A stretch of DNA of 64,000 nucleotides from Ceratotherium simum simum (lineage: Eukaryota > Chordata > Mammalia > Perissodactyla > Rhinocerotidae): assembly GCF_000283155.1 (NCBI RefSeq), contig NW_004454288.1:597908-661907 (forward strand), written 5' to 3'. Below are positions 44,265 to 56,660 of the stretch, piece after piece. The translations under genes and the position numbers were made by a program. The first letter of the stretch is position 1, and each line of letters starts with the position of its first letter. The notes below the pieces were generated by a model. That model searched no databases and had not been told where the DNA came from. It saw only the letters and a program-made list of their open reading frames with translations.

Positions 44265-44934
44265 AATGGAATCACGAAAATTACTCAACTAAAAATATGC
44301 AGGAAGAAAAAAAAGGAAAATGGAAACAAAGAACAAATAAAAAACAAATAGCCAAAATGTAAATTTAAAATCTACCAAGTCACATCGAATGTAAGTGGTC
44401 TAAACATCCCAATTCAAAGGCAGAGATAGGTCAGATTGGATAAAAAAGAAGGATTCAACTGTGTGCTGCCTACAAGAAATCTCCTTTAAATACGAAGACA
44501 CAAATAGGCTAAAAGTAAAAAGATGCAAAAAATAAACTAAGCTAACACTAATCAAAAGAAAGCTGAAGAGGTTGTGTTAATATCAGACAAAGTAGATTTT
44601 AGAGTAAAGAATATTAGCAAGAGAAAAGAGGGTCATTTTATAATGATAATGGGTCAATTCCTTGAGAGGGCATTACAATCCTAAATTTATGCAGCTACTA
44701 GAAGAGCTTCAAAATACATCAAAAGTTGATGGAACTGCAGGGAGAAATGGACCAATCCACAATTTTAGCCAGATTTCAACACCCTTCTCTCAAACAATTG
44801 ATAGAACAAGTAGATAGAAAATCAGTAAGGATGTGAACAATACTATCAACCAACTTGACTTAATTGACATATACAGAACACTCCACACAATAACAGCAGA
44901 ATACACATTCTTTTCAATTGCCTGCAGAACTCTT

Positions 44935-45290
44935 ACCAAGATAAACAATTTTCTGTTCTAGTGTCTTAAGGTAGAAACTGAAGTCACTGATTGAAGACGT
45001 TTCTTTGTAATACAGATATTTGGTGTGCTATAAATATCTCTGTATGTAGCGCATTAACTACAATTCTACAAATTTTGGTATGTTATGTTTTCATTTTCAT
45101 TTATTCGTACATTCTAATTTCCCCTTTGATTTTTCCTTTGACCCTTGAGTTATTTGGAAGTGTGTTATTTTATTTCCAAATATTTGGGGATTTCCCAGAT
45201 CTCTTTCTACTATTGATTTCTAATTTCTATTGAGTATGGAAACATACTGTGTATGGTTAGAATGCTTTTTAATTTATTGAGACTTTTTTT
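44935..45290 (-). mobile_element. Antisense L1 ORF2 piece inside the L1
   Basis: Complements of L1 phrases include 'ctacaaattttggtatgtta', 'ttgacccttgagttatttgg' and 'ccaaatatttggggatttcc'. Sense L1 ends at about 44935 and resumes at about 45300. Confidence 0.65.
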
Positions 45291-46106
45291 ATGACTCAGA
45301 AGAGCAAATGAAACCCAAAATAAAGAGAAGAAAGAAAATAATAAAGATTAGAGGGGAAATAAGTGAAACAGAAAACAAAAAACAATAGAGAAAAATCAAT
45401 AAAACCAAAAACTAGTTTTTGAGAAGATCAATAAAATTCATAAACTTTTAGCTGGGGAAAAAAGATAGAAAACACAAAGTAGTAATATCAGAAATGAGGG
45501 AGGTGATATCACTACAAATTCTATAGATACTAAAATGACAATGAGGAAATATTGTGAATCAGGCTATGCCAAAAAATTCAGCAACTTAGGTAAAATAGAC
45601 AAATTCCTTGAAAGACACAAACTACACAAACTCACTCAAAAAGAAATAGATAACCTGAATAGTCCTATATATATTTAAAATTTTGACTTTGTAGTAAAAA
45701 CCTTCCCATGAAGAAAACTCTAGGTCCAGATGGCTTCATTTATTCTACCAAATATTAAGATATAAACAATATAAATTCTACCAAACTCTTCCAGAAAATT
45801 AAAGAGGAAGAAATGTTTTCCAATTCCTTGTATGAGGTCAGCATTACTCCAGGTCCAAAGACTAAGACATTGCAAGAAAAGAAAACTACAGACCAATATC
45901 ACTAATGAACACAAATGCACATATTGTAAAATTTTTGCAAAACAAACCCAACCATATATAAAAAGAACAATATTCCACAACTAAATGGTGTTGTCCCAGA
46001 AATTCAATCAATGTAATTCATCATATTACAAACTCAAAAAGAAAAACCATATGATCATAGCGATAGATGCAAAGAAAGCTTTTGACAAAATCTGATATCT
46101 ATTTCT

Positions 46107-46371
46107 TTTCCTTTCTTTTTTTTTTTTCTGAGGAAGATCAGCCCTGAGCTAACATCTATTGCCAGTCCTCCGCCTTTTTTTCCCTTTTTCTCCCCAAGGC
46201 CCCAGTAGATAGTTGTATGTCATAGTTGCACATCCTTCTAGTTGCTGTATGTGGGACTCCACTTCAGCATGGCCGGACAAGCGGTGCGTCAGCGCGCGCC
46301 TGGGATCCGAACCCAGGCCGCCAGTAGCGGAGCGCACGCACTTAACTGCTAAGCCATGGGGCCGGCCCGCA
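46107..46371 (-). mobile_element. ERE SINE, reverse, 12-base target duplication
   Basis: A T-rich start is followed by complements of 'gttagctcagggctgatctt', the 'acaactatctactggggcct' body, the B-box (GGATCCGAACCC) and the head (GGGGCCGGCCC). A perfect ATATCTATTTCT is found at 46095-46106 and 46372-46383. Confidence 0.95.
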
Positions 46372-47639
46372 ATATCTATTTCTGATTTAAAAAAGAAACC
46401 AGGAATAGAAGGGAACTTCCTCGACATGATAAAGGGCATCTACAAAAATTCTGCAACTAACGTCATACTTGATGAAATACTGAATATTTTCCATTTAATA
46501 TCAGGAACAAGATAAAGATGCCTGCTCGAACCTCTTCTACTCAACATTGTTCTGGAGGTTCTAGCCAGTGTGGAAGAGTGGAAAGGAAGAAGTACAACTG
46601 TCATATTAACAGATGGCATGGTCATCTATGTAGGAAATTCTATGGAATCTACGAAAAAACTACTAGATTTAGTATTAGAGTTTAGCAAAGTTGTAGGATA
46701 CAAAAGCAACATACAAAAATCAATTTGCATTTCTATACAATAGCAATGATCAATTGGAAGTTGGAATTAAAAATCACAACCATTTTCAATGGCATCAAAA
46801 AAATGTGAAAGACTTAGGGATAAATCTGACAAAATGTGCAAAACCTATACACTGAGAACTACAAAACATTGCTGAGAGAAATTGGAGGATACTTAAATAA
46901 ATGGATAGATATATAGTGTTTATGGATTGGGAAACTCACTATTGTTCAGATGTCAGTTCTCCCCTAGTTGATGTGTAAATTTAATGTGATGACAATCAAA
47001 ATATTGGCAGGCTTTTTTTGTTTGGTAAAAACTGACTAGTTGATTCTAAATCGCATATAAAACTACAGAGGACATAGAATAGCCAAAACAACCTTGAAAA
47101 AACCCAAAATTGGAGGATATAGACAACCTGACTTCAAGATTTATTATAAACCTGCAACAATCAAGACAGTGTGGTATTGGCATCAAGATAGACAAATCAA
47201 TGTAACAGAGCAGAGAGTCCAGCAATAAACCTTTACACATATGGTCAATTTATTTTCAGCCAAAGGTGCAAAGACAATTCAGTGGAGTAAAGATAGTCTT
47301 TTCAATAAATTTTGCTGGATATCTGTATGCAAAAAATAGTATCTCAACCCATAATTCACATCATATACAAAAATTAACTCAAAATGGATCATATACCTAA
47401 ATACGAAAACAAAAACTATAAAACTTCTAGAAGAAAATATAGGAGAATTCCTTGTGACCTTGGGTCAGGCAATGATTTTGTAGTCACCAAAAACGTAATC
47501 TACAAAACATCAAAATTAAGAAGTTCAGCTTTTCAAAAGACACTGCTCAGAGAATGAAAAGACAAGCCGCAGACTGGGAGAAAATATTTGCAAATCACAT
47601 ATCTGATAAAGAATTTTGCATCTAAAATACATAAAGGAG

Positions 47640-47851
47640 GGCCGGCCCCGCGGCTTGGCGGTTAAGTGCGCGCGCTCCGCTGCTGGCGGCCTGGGTTCGG
47701 ATCCCGGGATCGCACCGACGCACCGCTTCTCCGGCCATGCTGAGGCCACATCCCACATACAGCAACTGGAAGGATGTGCAGCTATGACATGCGGCTATCT
47801 ACTGGGGCGTTGGGGGAAAAATAAATAAATAAAATCTTTAAAAAAATAAAA
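47640..47851 (+). mobile_element. Young ERE1-like SINE, 17-base target duplication
   Basis: The head GGCCGGCCCCGCGGCTTGGC, B-box GGTTCGGATCC and 'gctatctactggggcgttgg' body are followed by an (AAAT)-rich tail. A perfect TAAAATACATAAAGGAG flanks it (47623-47639 and 47852-47868). It has the longest intact duplication in the window and so is probably among its youngest insertions. Confidence 0.97.
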
Positions 47852-48739
47852 TAAAATACATAAAGGAGCCACAAAACTCAATAATAAGAAAATAACTTAT
47901 TTTTTTTAAATGGGCCAAAGATTTGAACAGACATTTCAGTAAATAAGATATACACATTCTCAACATCTTTAGTAATTAGAGAAATGCAAATTAAAACCAC
48001 AATAAGATACCACTACACACCTATAAGAATGTCCAAAATTAAAAAGACTCATCATACTACTGTTGGTGAGGATGTGAAGCAACTGTAGCTCTCATACGCT
48101 GCTGGTGGAAATGTAAAATTATTCAGTTACTTTGGAAAGCATTTTGGTAGTTTCTTAAAAAGGTAAGCACATACTCACCGTATGACTTAGCCATTAGACT
48201 CCTAGATAACTACCCAAGAGATATGAAAGCATTTGTCCATACGAAGACTTGTGCATGAACGTTCATAGAAGCTTCATTTGTAATACCCCAAAACTAGAAA
48301 CAACCCAATTGTCCATCAACAGAAGAATGGATAAACAAATTGGTGTACATCCATATAATGGAATATTCTTCAGCATTTAAAAGGAATGAACTATTTGTAT
48401 ACACATCATGGATGAATTTCAAAATAATTAGAAAGAAAGAACTCAGACCAAAAACAAGTAAAAACTGTATGATTCAATATATAAAATTCTAGAAAATGCA
48501 ACTTATTCTATAGTAATAGAAAGTAGATCAGTGCTTGCCTGGGGATGGGGAAGATTCAGGAAAAGGTGAGAGGGAAAGATTACAAAAAGGCAGGAGAAAA
48601 CTTTTGGGGGTGTTGGATATGTTTATTATCTTGATTGTGGTGATGGTTTCACAGCTGTATACAGAGGTCAAAACTTATCAAATTATACACTTTAATATAT
48701 GAGTCAATAAAGCTGTTTCCCAAAAAAATTTTTTGACAA

Positions 48740-49300
48740 GGAACAAGATGTTTACATAATTTCAAAACACCTCCCACAAAATACTTATAAATTAAAAGGG
48801 AAAAAGAGTAACTTTACATTAAAGAAGGCTGACAGACACCACCTTAATCGAAGTGACCATTATCAGGAGTAGGACGCTTTAAAATCTCACACCACCTGGT
48901 AGGATGCCATGAGAACGCAGCATCACTCCTGTGCTGTTCCTGCCAAAGGTGCATAACTTGAACCTAATCATAAGGAAACCTCAGACCAACTAAACTGTGG
49001 GGTGTTAATGCTTCAAAATAACTGGGCTGTAATTTTTTTAAGTATCAAGGTTATGAAAGTCAAGGAAAGGCTGAGGAACTGTTCCTGGTTGAAGGAGACT
49101 ACAGAGAGATGACAATGGAAAGCAATGCTTGATTCTGAACTGGATCCCTTTGCTAAAAAGAAGATACTTATGGACCTGAAAGGGGTCTGAGGATTAGAGG
49201 ATATCGGTGTTAATTTCCTGACTTCAATGATTGTATTGAGGTTATGCAGGAGAATTTCCTAGCTTGTAGGAAATATACACTAATTTATTCCAGGATGATG
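48740..49300 (+). mobile_element. LINE-1 (L1M-type) 3'UTR fragment
   Basis: 'ctgccaaaggtgcataactt', 'gaacctaatcataaggaaac', 'gaggaactgttcctggttga' and 'gagaatttcctagcttgtag' parallel the fragments at 21440 and 28580. It begins where the composite L1 ends. Confidence 0.6.
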
Positions 49301-49399
49301 TCGCATATATTTGGGTCTATTTTCAGATTGTGTCAGCAATTTACTCTCAAATAGTTCAGGGAAAAAAAAGTTCTTTTTCTGTACTTCTAACTTTTCTGT

Positions 49400-51090
49400 T
49401 AGTTTGTGATTGTTAAAAAAAAATATTCTATTTACAGCTTTGTTCATATTTTTGAGATATCTGTGGCATAGATTATAGAAGTGGACTAGCTGGGTCAAAG
49501 GATATGAACATTTTAAAATGTGATAAATATTACCAAATTGCCTTTCGAAGAGATTGTGCCAATTTATACCCTCACCAGCAATTTATGAAAGTACCTATTT
49601 CCTCTTACTTGTTTTGGGCACTAGTAAATACTTTTATCTTTTCCAATCTGTTATCTCATTTTAATTTGTATTTCTTTAGTCACTAGTGAGGTTGAGAAAC
49701 TTTTTATGTGTTCATAAACAATATGTATTTCTTTTTGTGAGCTACATCTTCATATTCTTTGTCCAATTTTAAAGTTATTCAGATTTTCTTATTTATTTAT
49801 AAAAGTTCTTTGTATATTAAGGAAATTGTTTTTTCGTCTGTAGTCTGGATTGTAAAACAGATTTTTTTCGAGCTTGCTACCTACATTTTAACTTAGTCTG
49901 TGCTATTTTTACACTGTGAGCTATTTTAAATTTTATGTAATCAATTTTTCCTTTTTAGTTTCTGAGTTTTGTGTCTTGCTTAGAAAGATTTCTCCAATTC
50001 AAAATTATGTGTGTACGTGTGTATGCCCATGTTTTCTTTTTTTTCTTGTTTCATTTATTTACATTTAAATTGGTTATCTGTCTGGAATTCATTTGGTATA
50101 AGGAAGCAGATAGGCATCTAGCTTTAACTTATGTTTCTTCCAAATGGCTAGACAATTACCCCAACACCGATTACTGCACTGTATAATTTTATTTTTTCTC
50201 CCTGATTCGAAAAATGGCTTTACCATATACTAGCTTCTCAAATGTATTCGGGTCTATTTCTAGATTCTGATCTGTTTCGTTAATCTGCCTTTCTCTTCAT
50301 GCACCAGTACCAAACTTTTTTCATAAATGCAGTTTTATAATATGCTTCAATACATACTAGGGTTAATCCTTCTTTACTACTTTCCTTTTTCAGAATTTTC
50401 CTGGCTAGCCTCAGTTGTTTATTTTTCCATTTGAACTTTAGACTCAATGAGTCTACTTCCAAAATAATCTCGTAATGTATTTTTTATTGATATAAAATTA
50501 AACGTAAAGGTTAATTTAGAGAAAATTTGCATCTTTACACCGTTAAATCTTCTCATTAATGAACAGGATATGTGTTTTCATTTTCCTTCATTTTTGTTGT
50601 TGCTGATGTTGTAATAGTGGGTTTTGGCACGCTTTAAGTACAATATTTTCTTCCATTTTTTTCTAGTTTCTTTTCTGAAGCATAGAAATGCCGTTGATTT
50701 TGGAGATTAGTTTTATAAACAACTACCTTTCTGACTTAATTCATTGTTTATAAGAGATTTTTCAACAGTACTCTTGGATTGTTTAGGTATGCAATTATAT
50801 TACCTACAAATAATCATTAGATAGTCCCCACTTTGGAATTCTTAAACTTATTATTTTTTAATCTCAGGACATCTAGAATTATGTTAAATACTAGTGGCAC
50901 TATATTTCTCTTATTTTCTTCCTGACTATAATCGAAAGTGCTTCTAGTGTTCAACCTTAAACATGATGCATTTTTAAACTTAAACCTTTTTTATCACGTC
51001 AATAATGGATGTTGAATTTTACTAATATGCTTTTAGTCTCTAAGAAGTGTGTGTAGTTACTCTCCTTTAACCAGTATTAAGAGTTCCTCT
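49400..51090 (-). mobile_element. LINE-1 3'UTR and ORF2 part, reverse orientation
   Basis: The plus strand carries complements of L1 sequence: 'ccaaattgcctttcgaagag', 'ttataccctcaccagcaatt', 'gtctggaattcatttggtat', 'ccctgattcgaaaaatggct'. The minus frame around 50300 reads KKVWYWCMKRKAD, an ORF2-like stretch. It is decayed. Confidence 0.7.
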
Positions 51091-51099
51091 AATACCAAT

Positions 51100-51330
51100 A
51101 GAGAGTCCGTATAACATAGAGTTTGAGAAGCCAGACTGGCTGGTTCAAATTCCAGATCTCCCACTTACTATATGTGTGACCTTGGCAAGTTTCTTAGCAT
51201 CTCTGTGCTTTTGTTGCCTCCTTTATAAAACAGTCGACAATAGCATCTAAGTCATAGGGTTGTTGCAGGATTTAAATGAATACATATATATAAGGTCCTT
51301 TGACCACTGCCTGGTACGTAGTAAATGCTC
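51100..51330 (+). repeat. MIR SINE, nearly complete
   Basis: 'gccagactggctggttcaaa', 'tatgtgtgaccttggcaagt', 'tcataggg-ttgttgcagga' and 'tgcctggtacgtagtaaatg' follow MIR from core to 3' end. Confidence 0.8.
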
Positions 51331-51689
51331 TGTAAGTATCAGTCATTAGCATTGCAGAAAAGTGCAAAGCTGGACGAACTATTACAAAAGTGAATACACA
51401 CACGCAACTCCACCCCAGAAGATCCCCACATCCTCCTTGAAGTTTGCACCCTATGCCCCTCCCCACAGGAAACCACCACCCTTGTTGCTAACAGGTTGTG
51501 GCGCATTATGGTTTATTGATGCTACTGGATTCTGGTTTGTGTATCAACGTTACGCTGCCTTTATGGAAAAATTTGAAAGACTTTCTTCTCTATATATTAG
51601 GTTGAACCATAAAAATTGCCAATATTTAACTGTTTTGGAACTACAAAAATGGATTCCATTAGAGAAAGTTAAAATAAATGGAAGGACAT

Positions 51690-54045
51690 TCAAAAGACTT
51701 AATACTGTTAAGATGGCAATACTTCTCAAAATGATCGAGAGATTTAGCACAGTCTGTGTTGGAATCCCAGCTGTATTCTTTATTGAAATTGACAAGCCAA
51801 TCCTAAAATTCATATGGAAATGTAAGGGACCCAGACTAGCCAAAACCATCTAGAAAAAGAACAAAGTTGGAAGACTCACATTTCTTGATTTCAAAAGTTA
51901 CTACAAAACATAGTAATTAAACAGTTTGATACTGACGTAAGGATAGACATATAGATCAATAGAATAGAATTGAGAATCTAGAAATAAACTCTCACGTTTA
52001 TGATCAATTGATTTTTCAACAAGCATGTTAAACAATTCAATGGGGGAAAGAGTAGTCTTTTCCTGGAACAGGAATTTCCTGGAACAACAGGATATTCAAA
52101 TGCAAAAGAATGAAGTTTGATCCCTACCTCATGCCATGTACAAACACTAACTCAAGATGGATCAAAGACCTAAATGTAAGAGCTAACACTGTAAAACTCT
52201 TAGAAGAAAACATAGGAGTAAATCTTTATGATCTTGGATTTGGCAATGGTTTCTTAGATATGCCACCAAAAGCACAAGCAATAACAACAAAATAGATAAA
52301 TTAAATAGATAAATGGGACTTCATCAAAATTAGAAACTTTGGTGCATCAAAGGACACTACTGAGAAAGTGAAAAGACAACCTATATAATGGGAGAAAATA
52401 TTTGCATATCATGTATTTGATGAGGGACTTCTATCTGGAAAAAATATATAAGAAACTCTTACAACTCTATAACAAAAAGACACACAACCCAAATAAGAAA
52501 TACGCAAAGGATTCATATGGACATTTCTCCAAGGAAGATATACAAATGGCCAATAAGCACATGAAAATATGCTCAACATCATTAGTCAGCAGGGAAATAC
52601 AAATGAAAACCACAATGAGATATCACTTCACATCCACTAGGATTGCTATAATTGATAAGACAGATAATAACAAGGGCTGACAAAAATGTAGAGAAATTGG
52701 AATCCTCATACACTGTTGGTGGGAACGTAAAATGGTGCAGCCATTTTGGAAAAAGTCTGGCAGTTCCTCAAAAAGTTAAACATAGAATTACCATATGACC
52801 CATCAAATCCTCTTCTAAGTATATACACAATATGAATTTCCACACAAAAACTTGTGCATAAATGTTTTTAGAAGTTCTACTCATAATAGTCAACAAGTAG
52901 AAATACAAGAAACAAGGGTTGGAGAGGTTGTGGAGAGAAGGGAACTCTCATACACTGCTGGTGGGAGTGCAAACTGGTGCAGCCACTATGGAAAACAGTA
53001 TGGAGATTCCTCAAAAAATCAAGGATAGAACTACCATATGATCCAGCTATTCCACTGTTGGGTATTTATCCAAAGAACACGAAAACACGAATGTGTCAAT
53101 ATACATGCACCCCTATGTTCATTGCAGCATTATTCACAATATCCAAGGCTTGGAAGCAACCTACTTGTCCATCAAGGGACGAATGGATAAAGAAGATGTG
53201 GTATATGTGCACAATGGAATACTACTCAGCCATAAGAAATGATGAAATCCAGCCATTTGTGACAACATGGATGGACCTTGAGGGTATTATGCTAAGCAAA
53301 ATAAGTCAGAGAGAGAAAGTCAAATACTGTATGATCTTACTCATAAATAGAAGATAAAAACAACAACAAACAATCACATAGAGACAGAGATTGGATTGGT
53401 GGTTACCGGAGGGGGGGGAGGAGGGAGTAAGGGTGGCGAAAGGGATGATTAGGCACATGTGTGTGGTGATGGATGGTAATTAGTCTTTGGGTGATGAACA
53501 TGATGTAATCTATACAGAAATAGAAGTATAGTGATGTACACCTGAAATTTATATAATGTTATAAACCAATATTACCCCAATTAAAAAAAAGAAATAGAAA
53601 TAACTCAAATGTCTATCAACTGATGAATGCATAAACGAATGTAGTATATCCATTGAATGGAATATTATTTGGCCCCAAAAAGGAATAAAGTACTAATACA
53701 TGCTGAATGAATCTTGAAAACATTATGCTAAGTGAAAGAAACCAGTCAGAAAAGATCACGTATTCTATGATTCCATTTATACGAAATGTCCAGAATAGGC
53801 AAATCCATAGAGATACGAAGTAGATTAATCCCCTAGAACAGGGATGAGGGATTGGGAGATTGGGAGGTGATAGTTAAAGGATATTGGGTTTCTTTTGGGG
53901 GTGATGAAATGTTCTAATATTGATTGTGGTGATGGTTACACAACTCTATGAATATACTAAAACACATTGAGTTGTATTCCTTAAATGTGTGAATTGCAGG
54001 GTATGTGAATTATATCTCAATAAAGCCGTTACTGAAAAATATTGC
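51690..54045 (+). mobile_element. LINE-1 ORF2 and 3'UTR, old, host of a younger L1
   Basis: From 'ttaatactgttaagatggca', a frame reads IDKPILKFIWKCKGPRLAKTI-type ORF2 sequence ending about 51850. Degenerate ORF2 then follows ('aactcaagatggatcaaaga', 'gggaaatacaaatgaaaacc'). The host resumes after 53595 with 'aaatgtctatcaactgatga' and ends 'tctcaataaagccgttac'. It is broken by stops. Confidence 0.8.
52908..53594 (+). mobile_element. Younger 5'-truncated LINE-1 (ORF2 C-terminus plus 3'UTR)
   Basis: This segment is far better preserved than its host. An open frame of 126 codons (52977-53357) covers the ORF2 C-terminus, with hallmarks [26 protein letters not shown] and TTWMDLEGIMLSKISQ, and ends at a natural stop. 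A G-rich tract and the 3'UTR follow, ending 'ataaaccaatattaccccaa' and an A-rich tail. Flanking TAGAAATA-like repeats may be the target duplication. It is a fragment, since endonuclease and RT are missing. Confidence 0.88.
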
Positions 54046-55424
54046 AATTTCATATGGTTCAACCTAATATTCTATAAAATGTTAAATAGCACTGGCATAT
54101 TATGGTATGGCTTGAAGATTTGATAGAGTTTATGTATGAAATGGAGAGGAGAAGAGGAAGCGTAAAGATTTCTTGCACGAGAATAGAACAAAGAAGGCAA
54201 TCTGCGGAGGTAGTGGGAGTCTTGTTTGTTTAGGAGAGGAGAGACTTGGGCTTCTCCTAGGAGGAGAGAAAGAACCAGCAGAGCAGTAGATGTTGAAGAA
54301 ATGGCAACAAGGTTGAGGGATGGACTCCAGAGTCAGAGGAAGACATCACCTTGGAAGGAGTCCAGTGTCTCTTCCCTGAGACCAGAAGGAAGGAGGAGAG
54401 GCTGAGTTCAGGTACAAATCAGTTGATGGTGCAGAGAATTTTTTTCTTAACTGGCCTCAATTTTCTCCGGAAAGAAGTCAAGATCATTTGTGAAAAGGAA
54501 AGGAGAGCCGGGCATGGGTTTGAGGAGAGGGGAAAGTTAGAGGAGCTTAGCAAGGGGGTGAGACGGGAACTCAGAGGAGACTCAGTCCCTGGCTGCCAGC
54601 AGAGGGACAAATTCTGAAGTGGCAGTAAGACCCGGCTCCTGACGTTTCCCCCTGCAGTTCCCTGCAGCCTCGTTTGGGAGCCATCTCCTCCTGAGTCATC
54701 TCTGCTTCAGGCCAGACAACCCCAATTCTTTCGATGTTACTCATACACGTTGGCTTCAAGCCTCTCACTCTCTGGACAGTCTCCTCTGAACTGGCCGCCG
54801 TTAGCAACCTTCCTCCCAGAACTGAATGTTCTTCCCTGGCGAGGACTGGTCCAAGTCCACCTCCCTGGTCCTGCGTCCTATGCTTTCATTAATTCAGCCT
54901 GGGATGACCAGATTATATTTGGCAGCCTCATGGCATTGGGTGAGTGACAAACAAATCCAAAGAGCAGAGAGAAATCTGTCTGCTAATGTTTCAGTATCCC
55001 TTGTTAGCCACAGGAGAACGGGAGATGCGAGAAGACCAGCGGTTTGTTAAAGAGGCTAGAAAAGATGTTTAACACCTTGGTGAGTGGGGAATGACTAAAG
55101 GTGTGGGGTCAGGGATCAGGGTGGAAACTCATATGTAGGACATTCCCCAGGGCCAGGATTTCACTGCGGAAGGCCGGCCAGACAGGCACAGCCCATCACC
55201 TGAACCTAGTTACTTAGCACAGCAATCAAGCACCTCCGCCCTGCAGATCCACAGCCAATTAGGGGTCAGGAGTGCAGCAAGAGAAAGAGGAGAGTGTGAG
55301 GGAACCCTGGGACACCTGTTGACCCAAGCTATCACCATATACTGCGGCTACTGCTGGCCAAAGTCTCTGGGCACCAGGAGACATAGGGTCCCTGATTCTA
55401 GAAGGGGCAGGATAAAGTGTGGTA

Positions 55425-55600
55425 GAAGGAACATAGCCTTTGGTGTCAGATCTAGATTTAAGGCCTGTCTCTGCTACTTATTTGCTGGGTAACACTAGCA
55501 TTTGGCACATTGCTTAGCCTCTCGGAGCCTCAGTTTCCACATCTGTAAAATGGGAATTCATAATATCTACTCCTCAGGGCTGGCTGGTGAAAAGGTGGTA
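55425..55600 (+). repeat. MIR SINE
   Basis: 'gcctttggtgtcagatctag', 'gcctgtctctgctacttatt', 'ctcagtttccacatctgtaa' and 'aatgggaattcataatatct' match MIR well. Confidence 0.8.
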
Positions 55601-55604
55601 TCAG

Positions 55605-55960
55605 TGGCCCTCCAGCTCGGTGCTCTCTTGCCCATCTCTGGGCCTTTGTGTTTGTTATTCCCTCGGAAGCACCTTTTACACAACCCAGCTTTGCCTGATT
55701 ATCTCCTGGGCATGCTTCAGGTCTCATCTGGCTCTTTTCTGTCTCCTGTAGGCCTTCCGGGAGGAGGTGTCTCTCTCCTGCAGTCCACGGTGCTGCCTAC
55801 TGTACGTACCTCCTTCACGGATGAACCGCACCTCATCAGGATTCTATGTGTCTGTCTCCCATCTCCAAGGTCCATGGAGGCAGGATCTTGCTCATCATCG
55901 TATCCCCAGTTCAAGGCACATGCCAGACACTCAACAAGTACGTGTTGGTAGAATGAAGTG
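55605..55960 (+). mobile_element. LINE-2 3' end
   Basis: 'gggcctttgtgtttgttatt', 'tgcttcaggtctcatctggc' and the end 'cgtatccccagttcaaggca' with 'caacaagtacgtgttgg' follow the L2 3' consensus. Confidence 0.65.
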
Positions 55961-56114
55961 TTGACGATTACATGAGATAGATGGGAGTCCATGCCTCCCA
56001 AACCACACTAGCGAGGGGGAAAAATAGGAACACAAAAGAATACTTATACACCTGCTACCCTCTCTACAGGTTCTTTGGCTTCCTTAAAATCCCCCCCAAA
56101 GACTATGGAGAGAC

Positions 56115-56330
56115 CCGAGGGAGGAGAGCACAGACTCTAGAAACAGAATGCATGGGTTCCTATCCTGGCTCTGCTGCTTGCCAACTCTATGATTTACCCT
56201 ATCTGTCCCGATTTATTCATCCATGAAATGAGCCAAAAGGTTGCCATGGAGATTAAATAAGCTACTACTGGCATAGCACTTGTAACAGTACCTGGAACAT
56301 AGTAAACACCATATAAGCATCTAATAAACA
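56115..56330 (+). repeat. MIR SINE
   Basis: 'gagcacagactctagaaaca', 'gttcctatcctggctctgct', 'gagattaaataagctactac' and 'aacagtacctggaacatagt' give a MIR order. Confidence 0.75.
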
Positions 56331-56509
56331 TCTGGAAAATTCTCCACACATTAGTCCTCCTGGCTGCCCTGCTATGTCCCTTCTCTCCCACTCCAGCTGC
56401 CTGTGATGATCTCCGTTGATGCCAAAAATGGCACCTAATCCAATCTTGTAGGTCCAGGCAAGCTCTGTGTGTTGGTTAGGTTGCATTCAGCCACACTCCT
56501 ATGATTACT

Positions 56510-56660
56510 GAAATCATGGTTTCTCATACTTTAATGGACCTATGAATTAACTGAAAATCTTGTAGATTCTGATTTGGAATCTGGGGCAGTCCTGAGATTC
56601 TGCATTTCTAACAAACTCCCAGGTGGTGCTGATGTTGTAAGTCCATGGATCATACTTTAC
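56510..56660. mobile_element. MER5A-like hAT relic
   Basis: 'ggtttctcatactttaatgg', 'gattctgcatttctaacaaa' and 'ctcccaggtggtgctgatgt' closely follow the MER5A (hAT-Charlie) consensus as I recall it. Confidence 0.7.

Larger units (their letters stand above)
42290..48735 (+). mobile_element. Nearly complete but decayed LINE-1 (L1M-type), composite
   Basis: The element has the L1 order 5'UTR/ORF1, intergenic, ORF2 and 3'UTR over 6.4 kb. Near 43455 a frame reads RPNICVIGV, the ORF1 'RPN-RVIGVPE' region. From 44390 the ORF2 endonuclease follows, from 45300 the linker, from 46370 the RT ('cctcttctactcaacattgt') and from 47900 the C-terminal part. It ends 'gtcaataaagctgtttcccaaaaa'. It is interrupted by three ERE copies and two antisense L1 pieces, listed separately. 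Many stops and indels make it non-functional. Confidence 0.8.

Noticed and set aside
51362..51853. 163-codon plus-strand ORF, the longest without N
   Set aside because: Its C-terminal half is L1 ORF2 sequence and the N-terminal half is non-coding sequence that happens to stay open. It has no promoter, splice sites or family match.
52977..53357. 126-codon ORF as a possible host gene
   Set aside because: It is the C-terminus of L1 ORF2, followed by an L1 3'UTR and tail, so it is annotated as a mobile element.
55502..55951. 149-codon plus-strand ORF
   Set aside because: It spans a MIR and an L2 3' end and has no domain or splice support.
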